Assembly: GCA_021776195.1 (NCBI GenBank) | Contig: JAJFGK010000156.1 | Coordinates: 1-64,000 of the forward strand | Direction of reading: 5' to 3' | Length of the DNA: 64,000 bases | Source: Kiloniellaceae bacterium | Lineage (GTDB): Bacteria; Pseudomonadota; Alphaproteobacteria; Kiloniellales; Kiloniellaceae | Position numbers and translations under genes: made by a program | Shown here: in pieces, positions 53,256-62,400 of the stretch | Numbering within the stretch: position 1 is the stretch's first letter | Layout of the letters: each line of letters begins with the position of its first letter | Notes under the pieces: generated by a model | What the model saw: the letters and a program-made list of their open reading frames with translations, nothing else | Told to the model about the DNA's origin: nothing | Database searches by the model: none

Positions 53256-54647
53256 ATGACCCAGACCGATTTTCGCGGCCTCGCGCTCACTGCGTCCGGC
53301 AGCCACAGCATCGAGACCTTCGAGCAGGCCCTGCGCCAACTGCACGCCTACCTCGGCGATCCCGTCGAGACGATCGACCGCGCCCTCGCGGAAGATCCCG
53401 ACTTCGTCTTCGGCCACATCTTCCGGGCCGAGGTCCACATGACCGTGTGGGAGCGCTCGGTGCTGCCCGAGATCGAGACCAGCCTTGCCCGACTCGAATC
53501 TTTGGCGACCCGCGCCACGGCGCGCGAACGCGCCCACATCGAGGCCATTCAGGCCTGGGTGAGGGGCGATTGGGACGGGGCCCGCGGCCGGTTCGACCGC
53601 ATCGCGGCGGACTATCCTCGCGACATCCTGGCACTTCAGGTCGGCCACATTGCGGACTTCTTCCACGGCGACCGCGACAACCTGCGCGGCCGCATCGCCC
53701 GCGCCCTGCCGCACTGGACGGCGGCGGACCCGAGCTATGGGTTCCTGCTCGGCATGCTGGCTTTCGGCCAGGAGGAATGCGCCGACTATGCCCGGGCCGA
53801 AGAATCCGGCCGGCGCGCGATCGAGCATGAGCCGGAGGACTGTTGGGCCCAGCACGCCATTGCCCATGTCATGGAAATGCAGGGCCGCCAGGCCGAGGGC
53901 ATCGCCTTCATGGAAAGCCGCCAGCCTTACTGGGCCCAGGAGAACAACGGCTTCCAGTTTCACAACTGGTGGCACACCGCGATCTACAATCTCGACCAAG
54001 GTCACACCCAGCGCGTCTTTCAGATCTACGACGAGGCGGTGCGCCCGCTCGATAGCGAGACCGGGGTCGGCGGCCAGCTTCAGATGGAGATGCTGGACGC
54101 GGCGGCCTTGCTCTGGCGGCTGCGGCTGCGCGGCATCGACGTTGGGCCGCGCTGGCAGGAACTGGCGGCGAGCTATGCCGACGGCGACGAGGCGGGCTTT
54201 TACGTCTTCAACGACACCCATGCGATGATGGCGCTGGTCGCCAGCGGCCGGCACGGGCAGGCCGCCGAGCTGCTGGCCACGGTCGAGCGGCAAAAGACGG
54301 CCGAGGGTACCAATGGCGTCATGACCCGCGCCGTCGGCCATGCGGTCGTTGCCGCCATCGAGGCCTTCGGCCGCGAAGCCTACGCGGACGTGGTTGAGCT
54401 CCTCTTGCCGGTGCGCTTCCGGGCTCACGCCTTCGGCGGCAGCCATGCCCAGCGCGACATCGTCCAGCGGACCTTGCTGGAAGCGGCTTGTCGCGCCGGT
54501 CAGGGCAGCCTCGCCGAAGCCCTGGCCAACGAACGGGTCGCGCTGAAGCCGCATTGTCCCTTCAGCTGGACCCAGCAGAACCGCGCCGCGGCGCTGCGCG
54601 ACCAGACCAGCGACAGCCGCGCGCCCAACGCGGTCGCCGCCGAGTAA
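53256..54647 (+). CDS. TPR-like protein of the TTC38 family
   Basis: The 463-aa protein consists of helical TPR-like repeats without a signal peptide. The pattern HEPEDCWAQHAIAHVMEMQG and FHNWWHTAIYNLDQGH is characteristic of TTC38-like proteins found in bacteria and eukaryotes. The biochemical role is unknown. Its transcript ends in a clear terminator. Confidence 0.85.
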   Translation: MTQTDFRGLALTASGSHSIETFEQALRQLHAYLGDPVETIDRALAEDPDFVFGHIFRAEVHMTVWERSVLPEIETSLARLESLATRATARERAHIEAIQAWVRGDWDGARGRFDRIAADYPRDILALQVGHIADFFHGDRDNLRGRIARALPHWTAADPSYGFLLGMLAFGQEECADYARAEESGRRAIEHEPEDCWAQHAIAHVMEMQGRQAEGIAFMESRQPYWAQENNGFQFHNWWHTAIYNLDQGHTQRVFQIYDEAVRPLDSETGVGGQLQMEMLDAAALLWRLRLRGIDVGPRWQELAASYADGDEAGFYVFNDTHAMMALVASGRHGQAAELLATVERQKTAEGTNGVMTRAVGHAVVAAIEAFGREAYADVVELLLPVRFRAHAFGGSHAQRDIVQRTLLEAACRAGQGSLAEALANERVALKPHCPFSWTQQNRAAALRDQTSDSRAPNAVAAE

Positions 54648-54695
54648 CGATCTTCAGCCCCCCTGAAGCCCCCTGTCCCATCGATTGCGGGACGC

Positions 54696-54737
54696 GAGCG
54701 TGCGGGCCGCCCCCTCCGGCCCCACGCTCATTTTTTT
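54696..54737 (+). terminator. Rho-independent terminator after the TTC38-like gene
   Basis: GAGCGTG-C-GGGCCG (54696-54709) pairs with CGGCCC-CACGCTC (54717-54729), giving 13 pairs with one bulged C, followed by A and seven T residues. It lies between convergent genes. Confidence 0.92.
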
Positions 54738-54774
54738 GTCTGCGGGATGACGGCAGGGTGATCGTCGCCCTCGG

Positions 54775-55671
54775 CTACCCCCCGAGGAAAAGCCGTCCCA
54801 CCCGGGGGTCGGCCAGCAGCTCGTCGCCCGGGCCGGCCAGGGCGGTCTGGCCGGAGACCAGGACGTAGCCCAGGTCGGCGAACTCCAGGCCCTTCTTGGC
54901 GTTCTGCTCGACCATGACGATGGTCTTGCCTTCGCCCTTCTGCAGGTCGGCGAGGATTTCGAAGACCATGTCGATGAAGCGCGGCTCCAGGCCGATGGAG
55001 GGCTCGTCGACCAGCAACACCTCGGGCTCCATGACCAGGGCCCGGGAGATTTCGAGCAGCCGCCGCTCGCCGCCCGACAGCACCTTGGCCGGATGGCGAC
55101 GGCGCTCGGCGAGCCGGGAGTACTTGGCGAAGACCTTCTCGGCCGCTTCCTTGGCCTGATCGGGGTTTTCCTTCAGGTAGCCGCCCATCCAGAGGTTCTC
55201 CTCGACCGTCATGTCGGGGAAGACCGATTTGTCCTGGAGGATGTAGGCGATGCCGGCGGACTTCAGTTTCTCGCTGGCCGACAGGCGGGTGATGTCCTGG
55301 CCGTCGGCGGCGATGCGCCCGGAGAAGATGTTGGTGAAGCCGAAGATCGAATGCAGCACGGTGGATTTGCCGGCGCCGTTGGGCCCGATCAGGCAGAGCG
55401 ACTGGCCCTTGGCGACCTGCAGGTGGAAGTCGTGCAGGATCTCCATCTTGCCGTAGCCGGCGCGCAGGGCGTCGATGGTGAGGTAGGGATCGTTGCCGGC
55501 GAGGGCGGCGATTTCTTCCAGGCTCGGCGCGGACTCGGCGATCTTCTCGGCCTCGCGCACCACGTCCTCGACCGAGATGATGGTCTTGACGTCGCCGCCG
55601 CCGTAGCCGGTGACACCGCCACCACCGCCACTTGCACCAGCGCCACCGGGCTCGTTCTTGTCCTCGCTCAT
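54775..55671 (-). CDS. livF: Liv-type ABC transporter ATP-binding protein (LivF)
   Basis: This 298-aa ATPase has Walker A GPNGAGKST, signature LSGGERRLLEISRAL and Walker B VLLVDEPSIGL. It energises uptake of branched-chain amino acids or other ligands together with LivGMH. Unusually it has about 65 extra N-terminal residues, including a Gly-rich stretch (GGAGASGGGGGVTGYGGG) and an acidic helical segment before the normal LivF start. The start overlaps the livG stop by one base. Last gene of the operon. Confidence 0.92.
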   Translation of the reverse strand: MSEDKNEPGGAGASGGGGGVTGYGGGDVKTIISVEDVVREAEKIAESAPSLEEIAALAGNDPYLTIDALRAGYGKMEILHDFHLQVAKGQSLCLIGPNGAGKSTVLHSIFGFTNIFSGRIAADGQDITRLSASEKLKSAGIAYILQDKSVFPDMTVEENLWMGGYLKENPDQAKEAAEKVFAKYSRLAERRRHPAKVLSGGERRLLEISRALVMEPEVLLVDEPSIGLEPRFIDMVFEILADLQKGEGKTIVMVEQNAKKGLEFADLGYVLVSGQTALAGPGDELLADPRVGRLFLGG

Positions 55672-56414
55672 CAGTGCGCCCCCAGATAGGCGTCGATCAC
55701 CCGCTGATCGTTCTGGATCCGGTCGGGCGCGCCGCTGGCCAGCAGTTCGCCATGTGCCAGGCAGTAGATGTGGGTCGCCAGGTTCATGATGACCCGCATG
55801 TTGTGCTCGATCACGAAGAGAGTGATGCCGAACTCGGCGTTGGCCCGCAGCAGGCGGTCGATCAGGCCGTTGATCAGGGTTGGGTTGATCCCGGCGGTCG
55901 GCTCGTCGAGCAGCAGCACCTTGGGCTCGTTCATCAGCGCCATGGCGAACTCGAGCAGCTTTTGCTGTCCAAAGGACAGATCGCCCGAAATCAGATTGCG
56001 CTTCTGGTAGAGGCCGACGAAATCGAGCAGCGATTCGGCGCGTTCGACCACCGCCGGGTCGTGGCGGCCGAAAAGGTCGGCGAAGCCATCGCCGCGCTGC
56101 GAGACCGAGGCCTGCATGTTCTGCACGCCGTTCATCTTCTTGTAGATGCGGGTCTGCTGAAAGGTCCGCAGCAGGCCGAGACGGGCGATCTCGGGCACCT
56201 GGAGCCGGGAAATCTCGCGGCCCTCGAAGGTGATCGACCCGGTGTCGATCGGATGATAGCCGACCACCGAGTTGAACAGCGTGGTCTTGCCCGAACCGTT
56301 GGGGCCAATCAGCCCGGTGATGCCGCCGGCCTCGACCGCCAGGCTGACATCGCGGTTGGCAATGACGCCGCCGAAGGACTTGGAAACGCCCTGGACCTCG
56401 ATGATGGCGCTCAT
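55671..56414 (-). CDS. livG: Liv-type ABC transporter ATP-binding protein (LivG)
   Basis: This 247-aa ATPase has Walker A GPNGSGKTT, signature LSFGQQKLLEFAMALM and Walker B VLLLDEPTAGI, with the LivG-typical TFQQTRIYKKM region. It overlaps the upstream livM by 4 bases and livF by one base, so the operon is tightly coupled. Confidence 0.94.
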   Translation of the reverse strand: MSAIIEVQGVSKSFGGVIANRDVSLAVEAGGITGLIGPNGSGKTTLFNSVVGYHPIDTGSITFEGREISRLQVPEIARLGLLRTFQQTRIYKKMNGVQNMQASVSQRGDGFADLFGRHDPAVVERAESLLDFVGLYQKRNLISGDLSFGQQKLLEFAMALMNEPKVLLLDEPTAGINPTLINGLIDRLLRANAEFGITLFVIEHNMRVIMNLATHIYCLAHGELLASGAPDRIQNDQRVIDAYLGAH

Positions 56415-57469
56415 TCCGCCGCGCCTTTTTCCGTGCTGGGGGCCGAGATCGAGCGATCGACGACGATCCCGAAGCGCTCCGGCCAGCGGTCCATCATCCA
56501 GCCGACGATGCCTTGCTGGAAGTAGACCACGATGATCACAATGAGGGCGCCCAGCATGATGTACTGCCAGCCCTCCAGGTAGGTCCAGGTCAGTTCCTTG
56601 ATGACATGGAAGACGACCGCGCCGATGACCGGTCCCCAGATCGTCCCCTTGCCGCCGAGCAGCACCATCAGGACCATGAAGATGCCGAAGGTAATGGTCG
56701 GAAAGGCAATCTCCAGCGGCTCGATGAAACCGCTCATGTTGCCGAAAATGGCCCCCGAGATGCCCAGGAAGAAGGCCGAAATGGCCCAGGCGACGGTCTT
56801 GATGCGCTTGGTGTGCAGGCCCATCGCCTCGGCTTTGCTTTCGTCATCGCGAATGGCGTTCATGGTCAGGACGAAGCGCCGCGCGTAGAGCCAGCGCAGA
56901 AAGGCGAAGGTCGCGATGCCAAGCGCGAAGTTCAAAAAGTAGAAGAACAGCGATCGGGTGTCTGGGTGGCCGGGATAGGTCGGCAGGGACACACCGCCGC
57001 CGCCGCCGACCAGATCCCAGGTGCCGACCAACTCGCCCGCCGCGATGGCGACGCCCAGGGTGCCGATGGCGAAATAGGGGCCGCGCAGGCCAAACACGAT
57101 CCAGCCGAAGATCACCGCGAAGATCGCACAGGCGATGGCGGCCAGGGCCATGCCGAGGAAGAAGCCGGTGTAGTACTGGGTTTCGGTGAAGTCGACCTTG
57201 ACGGCGCCGAAGTGGGCGGTGTACTCGGCGATATCGTAGAAGAGCCCGATCTGGGTGATGGTGCAGACGTACATGCCGGCACCGAAGAAAAGGATGTTGC
57301 CCAGGGAGTTGTAGCCCATCTGCCCGCCCAGGATGTCCCAGGTCAGCGCGAAGACGATCATCATCCACAAGACGGCGATTTGATAGGTATAGGCGGGAAA
57401 GACGAAGGGCGCGGCCAGGCCGGCGGCGAGAATGACGCCGTAGAGGGCCAGGGTCTTGCCGCCGCCCAT
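56411..57469 (-). CDS. livM: Liv-type ABC transporter permease (LivM)
   Basis: This 352-aa inner-membrane permease has about ten TM helices. The conserved cytoplasmic loop AIRDDESKAEAMGLHTKRIK is the EAA-like site that contacts the ATPases. The start ATG overlaps the livH stop by one base (TGATG). The frame is open much further upstream, but that part lies antisense in phase to livH and is not coding. Confidence 0.94.
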   Translation of the reverse strand: MGGGKTLALYGVILAAGLAAPFVFPAYTYQIAVLWMMIVFALTWDILGGQMGYNSLGNILFFGAGMYVCTITQIGLFYDIAEYTAHFGAVKVDFTETQYYTGFFLGMALAAIACAIFAVIFGWIVFGLRGPYFAIGTLGVAIAAGELVGTWDLVGGGGGVSLPTYPGHPDTRSLFFYFLNFALGIATFAFLRWLYARRFVLTMNAIRDDESKAEAMGLHTKRIKTVAWAISAFFLGISGAIFGNMSGFIEPLEIAFPTITFGIFMVLMVLLGGKGTIWGPVIGAVVFHVIKELTWTYLEGWQYIMLGALIVIIVVYFQQGIVGWMMDRWPERFGIVVDRSISAPSTEKGAAE

Positions 57470-58371
57470 CACTCGACCACCTGACGGATGCGCCGCGACT
57501 GGGCCTGACGCCAGACCAGCACCAGGATCAGAACCCCGACCACGATGGCCTGCTGGAACTCGGCGCCGAGAATGAAACCGCCGAACTGTTCGATCACCCC
57601 CATGCCGAGCCCGGCCATGATCACCCCCGGCAGGTTGCCGAAGCCGGCGGCGGTCACGATCACGAAGGCGCGGATCGAGTGGGCCACGCCGTAGTAGGGC
57701 TGGATGACCCAGATCATCGAGATCAGCGCGCCGGCGCCGCCGCAGATCGCGGCATTGAGCGCGTAGGTGAAGGCGTAGACCCGGTCGGTGTTGATCCCCA
57801 TGACACGGGCCGCGCGCGCATCCTGGGAGGTGGCGCGAATGGCCTGGCCCATGCGCGAGCGCTTCATGAAGAGCACCACGGCCAGGGCGAGCAGCCCGGC
57901 GAGAACGAAGGACAGCAGCTTGACCTGGGCGATCGTCACGTTGCCGCCGAAAAGGGTCAGGATCTCGAAGCCCGAACTGGCCGACTGGGTTTCCGGGCCG
58001 AACATCCGGTTCAGGACCTGCTGGATGACGATGGCCAACCCGAAGGTGGCGAGCAGCGAGGTGAAGAGGTCGCGGCCGACGACCCGGGCGATGATCACCC
58101 GGTAGATCAGCCAGCCGAAGCCGAACATCGAAACCAGCGCCACCGGTAGACCAAAAAGCGGGTGGATCCCCTTGGTGCCGAGCCACCAGGCGATGTAACC
58201 GCCCATGATGACGAATTCGCCCTGGGCCAGGTTCTTGACGTTCATCACGCCCCAGACAAGGGCCAGCCCATAGGCCGCCAAGGCGAAGATGGCCCCGATG
58301 AAGAGACCGTCCAGCAAGAGCTGGAGATTCAGGAAGGGGGCCAGGGCGAGCAGCGTGATGTTATCGAGCAT
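57469..58371 (-). CDS. livH: Liv-type ABC transporter permease (LivH)
   Basis: This 300-aa permease has eight to nine TM helices and conserved QLLLDGLFIGAIFALAAYGL and AIRATSQDARAARVMGINTD, the latter being the ATPase-contact loop. It follows the binding-protein gene after a strong stem-loop. Confidence 0.94.
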   Translation of the reverse strand: MLDNITLLALAPFLNLQLLLDGLFIGAIFALAAYGLALVWGVMNVKNLAQGEFVIMGGYIAWWLGTKGIHPLFGLPVALVSMFGFGWLIYRVIIARVVGRDLFTSLLATFGLAIVIQQVLNRMFGPETQSASSGFEILTLFGGNVTIAQVKLLSFVLAGLLALAVVLFMKRSRMGQAIRATSQDARAARVMGINTDRVYAFTYALNAAICGGAGALISMIWVIQPYYGVAHSIRAFVIVTAAGFGNLPGVIMAGLGMGVIEQFGGFILGAEFQQAIVVGVLILVLVWRQAQSRRIRQVVE

Positions 58372-58401
58372 AGAGCTTCCGCGGTTGGCGGTGAGGAAAC
58401 C

Positions 58402-58436
58402 CCCATCCGCCCGGCCTCAGGGCCCGGGCGGATGGG
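58402..58436 (-). promoter_or_regulatory. 13-bp stem-loop between binding-protein gene and livH
   Basis: Arms 58402-58414 and 58424-58436 are perfectly complementary (CCCATCCGCCCGG type) with a 9-base loop. There is no long T-run, so it more likely stabilises or partly ends the binding-protein mRNA, as is usual for ABC operons. Confidence 0.8.
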
Positions 58437-58457
58437 AGGTCAGCCATCGAGAACTGC

Positions 58458-59702
58458 TCAGTTGATCGGCACCATACGGGGATGGTTCACCGGGTGGGAG
58501 GCCCACTTGGAGGGCGCCACCACGACATATTCGCCGTTCTGGATCTGGCGCAGGACCATCGGCTTGGCGATGTTGTTGCCGGCCTCGGAGAACTTGATGC
58601 CGCCATAGAAGGTCGACATTTCGGTGGCCGCCAGGGCATCGCGGATCTTCTCGTTGTCGAAGGAGTTGGCGCGCTCGAAGGCGTCCTTCCAGACCATGAC
58701 CGCGGCAGAGGCCTGGGCCGACTGGTAGGGCACGTTCTTGTAGCCCTCGAAGGTCGCCTTGAAGAGCGCGTCGTACTCCGCCGCCGTGCCGAAGAGCTCG
58801 TCGGAGTAGCTCAGGGTCTCCGCCCACTGGGTCGGGCAGAGGAAGTCGTTGGTCGCGGCGCCGAACTTTTCGATCACCTTGGCCGCCTCGCAGTGGGTCA
58901 TGGCAATCATCGGCACGTCGATCTTCAGCTCGGCGATCTGCTTGGCCGCCGTCGCGGCGCCCTTGGAATGGCCCGAGACGACCAGAAGGTCGGGCTTCAG
59001 TGCCCGCACCTTGGTCAGGGTCGCCGTCATGTCGTTGAGGTCGCGGGGCAGCTTGTCGTCGATCACGACCTGCATGCCGTACTTCGCGGCATCGTCGAGA
59101 ACGCCGGCCCGCACATCCAGGGAGAAGGGATCGTTCTCGAAGGCCATGGCGATGCGCACATCGCTCGGCGTCATGCCGTTCTTCTCGGCGATCTCCGCGG
59201 CCAGGGAAATGGAAGACGCCAGGTACTGCTCGGAGGTCGAGAGCACGGCGAAGAGATACTTGTAACCCTGGGTGAAGAGCGACCGGGACGCACCCTCGGC
59301 CTCGACCATGGGCACCTTGTACTTCTCGGTCACCGGCGCGATCGCCTTGGTCATGCCCGAGCTATAGGGCCCAAGCATGAATTGGACGCCGTCCTGTTGG
59401 ATCAGTCGTTCGACCAACTGGGCGCCACGCGCCGGGGTCGATTCGTCGTCATAGTACTGAACCGCCAGTTTGTAAGACTTGCCGTCGACCATGACACCGC
59501 CGGTCTCGTTGATCCTCTGGACCGCCAACTCGTAGCCGTTCTGCGCGTGGATGCCGTTGGTCGAGTACTTGCCGGTCAGCGAAATCGCCGAGCCCAGCGT
59601 GATGGTGTCGCCCTCGACCTTGGCCTCGGCGCCCATGGCCGTGGCCAGCAGGGCCGCCGCCGCGAGGGTGCCGACAAACAGTGACTTCATCGAATTTGAC
59701 AT
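58458..59702 (-). CDS. Liv-type ABC transporter substrate-binding protein
   Basis: In this 414-aa periplasmic binding protein of the leucine-binding type, a signal peptide (SLFVGTLAAAALLATAMGAEA) is followed by TITLGSAISLTGKYSTNGIH and the Rossmann-like ARGAQLVERLIQQDGVQFM. The ATG at 59702 has GGGAG 8 bases upstream; longer starts run through non-coding sequence. It heads the liv operon (binding protein, H, M, G, F). The ligand may be branched-chain amino acids, but amides, urea or aromatic acids are also carried by such systems. Confidence 0.93.
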   Translation of the reverse strand: MSNSMKSLFVGTLAAAALLATAMGAEAKVEGDTITLGSAISLTGKYSTNGIHAQNGYELAVQRINETGGVMVDGKSYKLAVQYYDDESTPARGAQLVERLIQQDGVQFMLGPYSSGMTKAIAPVTEKYKVPMVEAEGASRSLFTQGYKYLFAVLSTSEQYLASSISLAAEIAEKNGMTPSDVRIAMAFENDPFSLDVRAGVLDDAAKYGMQVVIDDKLPRDLNDMTATLTKVRALKPDLLVVSGHSKGAATAAKQIAELKIDVPMIAMTHCEAAKVIEKFGAATNDFLCPTQWAETLSYSDELFGTAAEYDALFKATFEGYKNVPYQSAQASAAVMVWKDAFERANSFDNEKIRDALAATEMSTFYGGIKFSEAGNNIAKPMVLRQIQNGEYVVVAPSKWASHPVNHPRMVPIN

Positions 59703-59849
59703 TGCTTGATCTCCCAGTTGTCCGTCCGGGGCGTTGGCGCCCACCATCTTGGCGCGGGCCCTCGGCCACGCGCTTTTCCTGTTGGCGCAAGAATATATCC
59801 CTTTGCCCGCCACGCAAGCCTCGCGTTGGCGCGAATTTCCACTCTTTTC

Positions 59850-61133
59850 CTAGCGCCGGCGCATGGCATGGCGGCTCATCTGGGCCAGATCGCGGTCCAT
59901 TTGATCGCGCACCGCGTCGACCGAGAAGGTGGTCGCCCCGGTCCCCGCCGACGAGGTCACCGAGACCGAAGGGCCCTGTTCGCTCAGCGGCAGGGCCTCG
60001 CGCTGGGTCATGCGCCAGAGCGCGAAAGCGCCGATGGCGCCATGCACCAGGGCCAGAAAGCCGAAGAAGGCGAAGCTGCCGAGATGGTCCATCAGGATGG
60101 CGACGAGGGTCGGCCCCACGGTGGCGCCGACCCCGACGTAGATATAGAGCTTGGCCGAGGCGGCCACCATCTGGTCCTGTTCCAGGTAGTCGTTCATATA
60201 GGCGACGCAGAGCGAGTAGAGCGGCAGCGACATGCCGCCGAAGCCCACCACGATGGCGAAGAGCAAGACCGGGTGGAGCGGTCCGATCAGGGCGCCGGCC
60301 AAGGCCAGGCCACTGGCGATCCAGGTGACCGCGGTCAGGACCCGGCGCCGGTCGAAGCGATCCGAAGCGCCGCCGATCGGCCACTGAAAGGCCAGGCCGC
60401 CGATGAAGATCATGGACATGAAAAAGGCCACGCCCTGGACCGAGAGTCCGATGCGCCCGGCGTAGACGGCGCCCATGCCGATCAAGGTGCCGTGGGCCAT
60501 GCCGGTGAAAAAGGAGGCGACCACCCCCAATGGCGAGTGGCGGTAGAGCTCGAACAACCCAATCCCTCGCGTGGTCTCGATCTTCGGCGCCGGCCCGGCG
60601 CTCAGCAGCAGCGGGATGAGTCCCAGGGAGATAAGCAGCGAGGCGACGATAAAGAGCAGGAAATCCTGCGGATCGCCGAGATTGAGCAGATACTGGCCGC
60701 CGGCCATGCCGCCCAGCACGACGATCGAGTAGAAGGACAACATCTGGCCGCGGGTCTGGTTGGTCGCCCGGTCGTTCAGCCAGGACTCGGCCACCACATA
60801 GAGGCTGGCATAGCTGAAGCCGGTGACGATGCGCATGGCGCCCCAGGTCCAGGGCTCGACCGCCACGAGATGCACCAGCACCGCGGTCGAGGCGAGCGAC
60901 GCCATGGCGGCGAAGACGCGGACGTGGCCGACCTGCCGCACCATGCGCGGCGCCAGAAGGGACCCGGCCAGGAACCCGACGAAGTAGCCCGACATCACCA
61001 GTCCCGTGACGGTGGTGTCGAAACCCTCCGCCACGGCGCGAATGCCGAGCAGGGTGCCCTGCAGGCCGTTGCCCAACATGATAAAGCAAAGGCCCAGAAA
61101 AAGGGCCCAGGCCGAGGCCACGGCTTGCAGCAT
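59850..61133 (-). CDS. MFS transporter, YcaD-like
   Basis: This 427-aa, 12-TM protein has FIMLGNGLQGTLLGIRAVAE and MRIVTGFSYASLYVVAESWL, patterns of the YcaD/UMF-type MFS group. The start at 61133 has GGGA upstream. It follows the ArsC-like gene in the same direction with 24 bases between, so it may be the last gene of the mlaC-Sel1-arsC-like run. The substrate is unknown. Confidence 0.88.
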   Translation of the reverse strand: MLQAVASAWALFLGLCFIMLGNGLQGTLLGIRAVAEGFDTTVTGLVMSGYFVGFLAGSLLAPRMVRQVGHVRVFAAMASLASTAVLVHLVAVEPWTWGAMRIVTGFSYASLYVVAESWLNDRATNQTRGQMLSFYSIVVLGGMAGGQYLLNLGDPQDFLLFIVASLLISLGLIPLLLSAGPAPKIETTRGIGLFELYRHSPLGVVASFFTGMAHGTLIGMGAVYAGRIGLSVQGVAFFMSMIFIGGLAFQWPIGGASDRFDRRRVLTAVTWIASGLALAGALIGPLHPVLLFAIVVGFGGMSLPLYSLCVAYMNDYLEQDQMVAASAKLYIYVGVGATVGPTLVAILMDHLGSFAFFGFLALVHGAIGAFALWRMTQREALPLSEQGPSVSVTSSAGTGATTFSVDAVRDQMDRDLAQMSRHAMRRR

Positions 61134-61157
61134 TGTCAAATCCCAATCGTTTCAGTC

Positions 61158-61502
61158 TTAACCGACCAACCGCCGGCGCGTCGTCGCGTCGAACCCGACC
61201 AGAACCTCTTCGCCCTGCTCGATGACCGGGCGTTTAATGACCGTTGGGTTGGCTGCCATCAGGGCGATGGCCCTGGGCCCGTCCAACCCCTCCCGCGACG
61301 CCTCCGGCAGCTCGCGCCAGGTGCGGCTCTTGCGGTTCAGGAGGGTTTCCCAGCCCGCCTTGGCGGTCCAGGCCTCCAGGCGCTCCACGGGCAAACCGTC
61401 GTCGCGCAGATCGTGGAAGCGATGGTCCTGTCCGCTATCGCTCAGGAGGCGCCGTGCCTTGCGACAGCTATCGCAGTTCTTCAGGCCATAGAGCGTCAGC
61501 AT
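61158..61502 (-). CDS. ArsC/Spx-family thioredoxin-fold protein (YffB-like)
   Basis: In this 114-aa protein the N-terminal CDSCRKARRLL has the C-x2-C/ArsC-type active loop, and VIKRPVIEQGEEVLVGF is the family C-terminal motif. It is related to arsenate reductase and Spx, but stand-alone YffB-like members may reduce glutathione-linked substrates. No ars genes are nearby, so arsenic resistance is not implied. Confidence 0.88.
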   Translation of the reverse strand: MLTLYGLKNCDSCRKARRLLSDSGQDHRFHDLRDDGLPVERLEAWTAKAGWETLLNRKSRTWRELPEASREGLDGPRAIALMAANPTVIKRPVIEQGEEVLVGFDATTRRRLVG

Positions 61503-61518
61503 GGTCCGGCCCGGTTGT

Positions 61519-62355
61519 CTACTGGCCGGCCCAAAGCCGCGGCGCGAAGGCCTCGGCCCTGGTGACGGCCGTTTCGATGTCCGTCTCGGTCATGCGCTCG
61601 CGCAGGGCACGCACGTTGTCGGCCGCGGCGTCGTGATCCTGGGCGGCTGCGACCAGGGCCCAGGTCAGGGCGGCGACATCGTCTTGCTCGACCCCCTGGC
61701 CCTTGGCGAGGCGGACCGAGATGCGGTGCTGGGCCTTGGCGTAGCCGCCCTGGGCGGCGCGCTGAAACCAGAGGATCGATTGCTCGATCGATGGTTCGGT
61801 TCCGAGGCCGTCGCGGTAGATCTTTCCCAGGTTGTACTGGGCTTTCAGGTTCCCGGCTCTGCCCGCCTTCAAGATCAGATCGAAGGCCGCCGCGTCGTCT
61901 TGCTCCACGCCGAGGCCGGCCAGGTAGAGTTTGCCCAGGGTATACTGCGAGCGAGAAAAGCCGCTGTCGGATGCCGCTTCCAACCACTTGGCCGCAGCTG
62001 GAAAGTCAGGCTCGCCCGGGGCGTCGCCGATCAGCGCCAGGGCCAGGTTGTGCTGGGCCAGCGCGTAGCCCTGCCCGGCCGCCTGTTCCCACCAGCGCAT
62101 GGCCGTGGCGAGGTCGCGTTCGACCCCGCGGCCCTCGTCGTAAAGCGTGCCCAGGTTGAACTGGGCGCGCGGGTCGCCGGCCTCGGCGCTGGCGCTCCAA
62201 TGTTCGAAGGCGGAGGCGAAATCGCCGGTCTCGTAGGCATCCCAGCCGGGATCCTGCTGTGCGCCCGCCCGGTCGGCGGTCGAGGCCGAAAGCAGCAGGG
62301 CGAGCGCGACGCCCAGGAAGAGGACCTTGTGTCCTTTGGCCGGAGTTCGAAACAT
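61519..62355 (-). CDS. Exported Sel1-repeat protein
   Basis: In this 278-aa protein a signal peptide (VLFLGVALALLLSASTADRA) is followed by about six Sel1-like repeats, for example AQFNLGTLYDEGRGVERDLA and KAQYNLGKIYRDGLGTE. It is probably a periplasmic scaffold for protein interactions. The ATG at 62355 is preferred (GGGA upstream); TTG at 62361 is in frame. It lies 45 bases after mlaC in the same direction. Confidence 0.88.
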   Translation of the reverse strand: MFRTPAKGHKVLFLGVALALLLSASTADRAGAQQDPGWDAYETGDFASAFEHWSASAEAGDPRAQFNLGTLYDEGRGVERDLATAMRWWEQAAGQGYALAQHNLALALIGDAPGEPDFPAAAKWLEAASDSGFSRSQYTLGKLYLAGLGVEQDDAAAFDLILKAGRAGNLKAQYNLGKIYRDGLGTEPSIEQSILWFQRAAQGGYAKAQHRISVRLAKGQGVEQDDVAALTWALVAAAQDHDAAADNVRALRERMTETDIETAVTRAEAFAPRLWAGQ

Positions 62356-62400
62356 GGTCAACCGTTGTCCCTTTCAAGTGATCGCGAAACTTGTTTCCGT

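Noticed and set aside
57470..58186. 5' extension of the livM frame
   Set aside because: It lies over livH, which is the clearly conserved permease; livM starts at the TGATG overlap.
61158..61502. Arsenate reductase
   Set aside because: Fold matches ArsC/Spx, but there is no arsR, arsB or acr3 nearby and YffB-like members are not arsenic enzymes.
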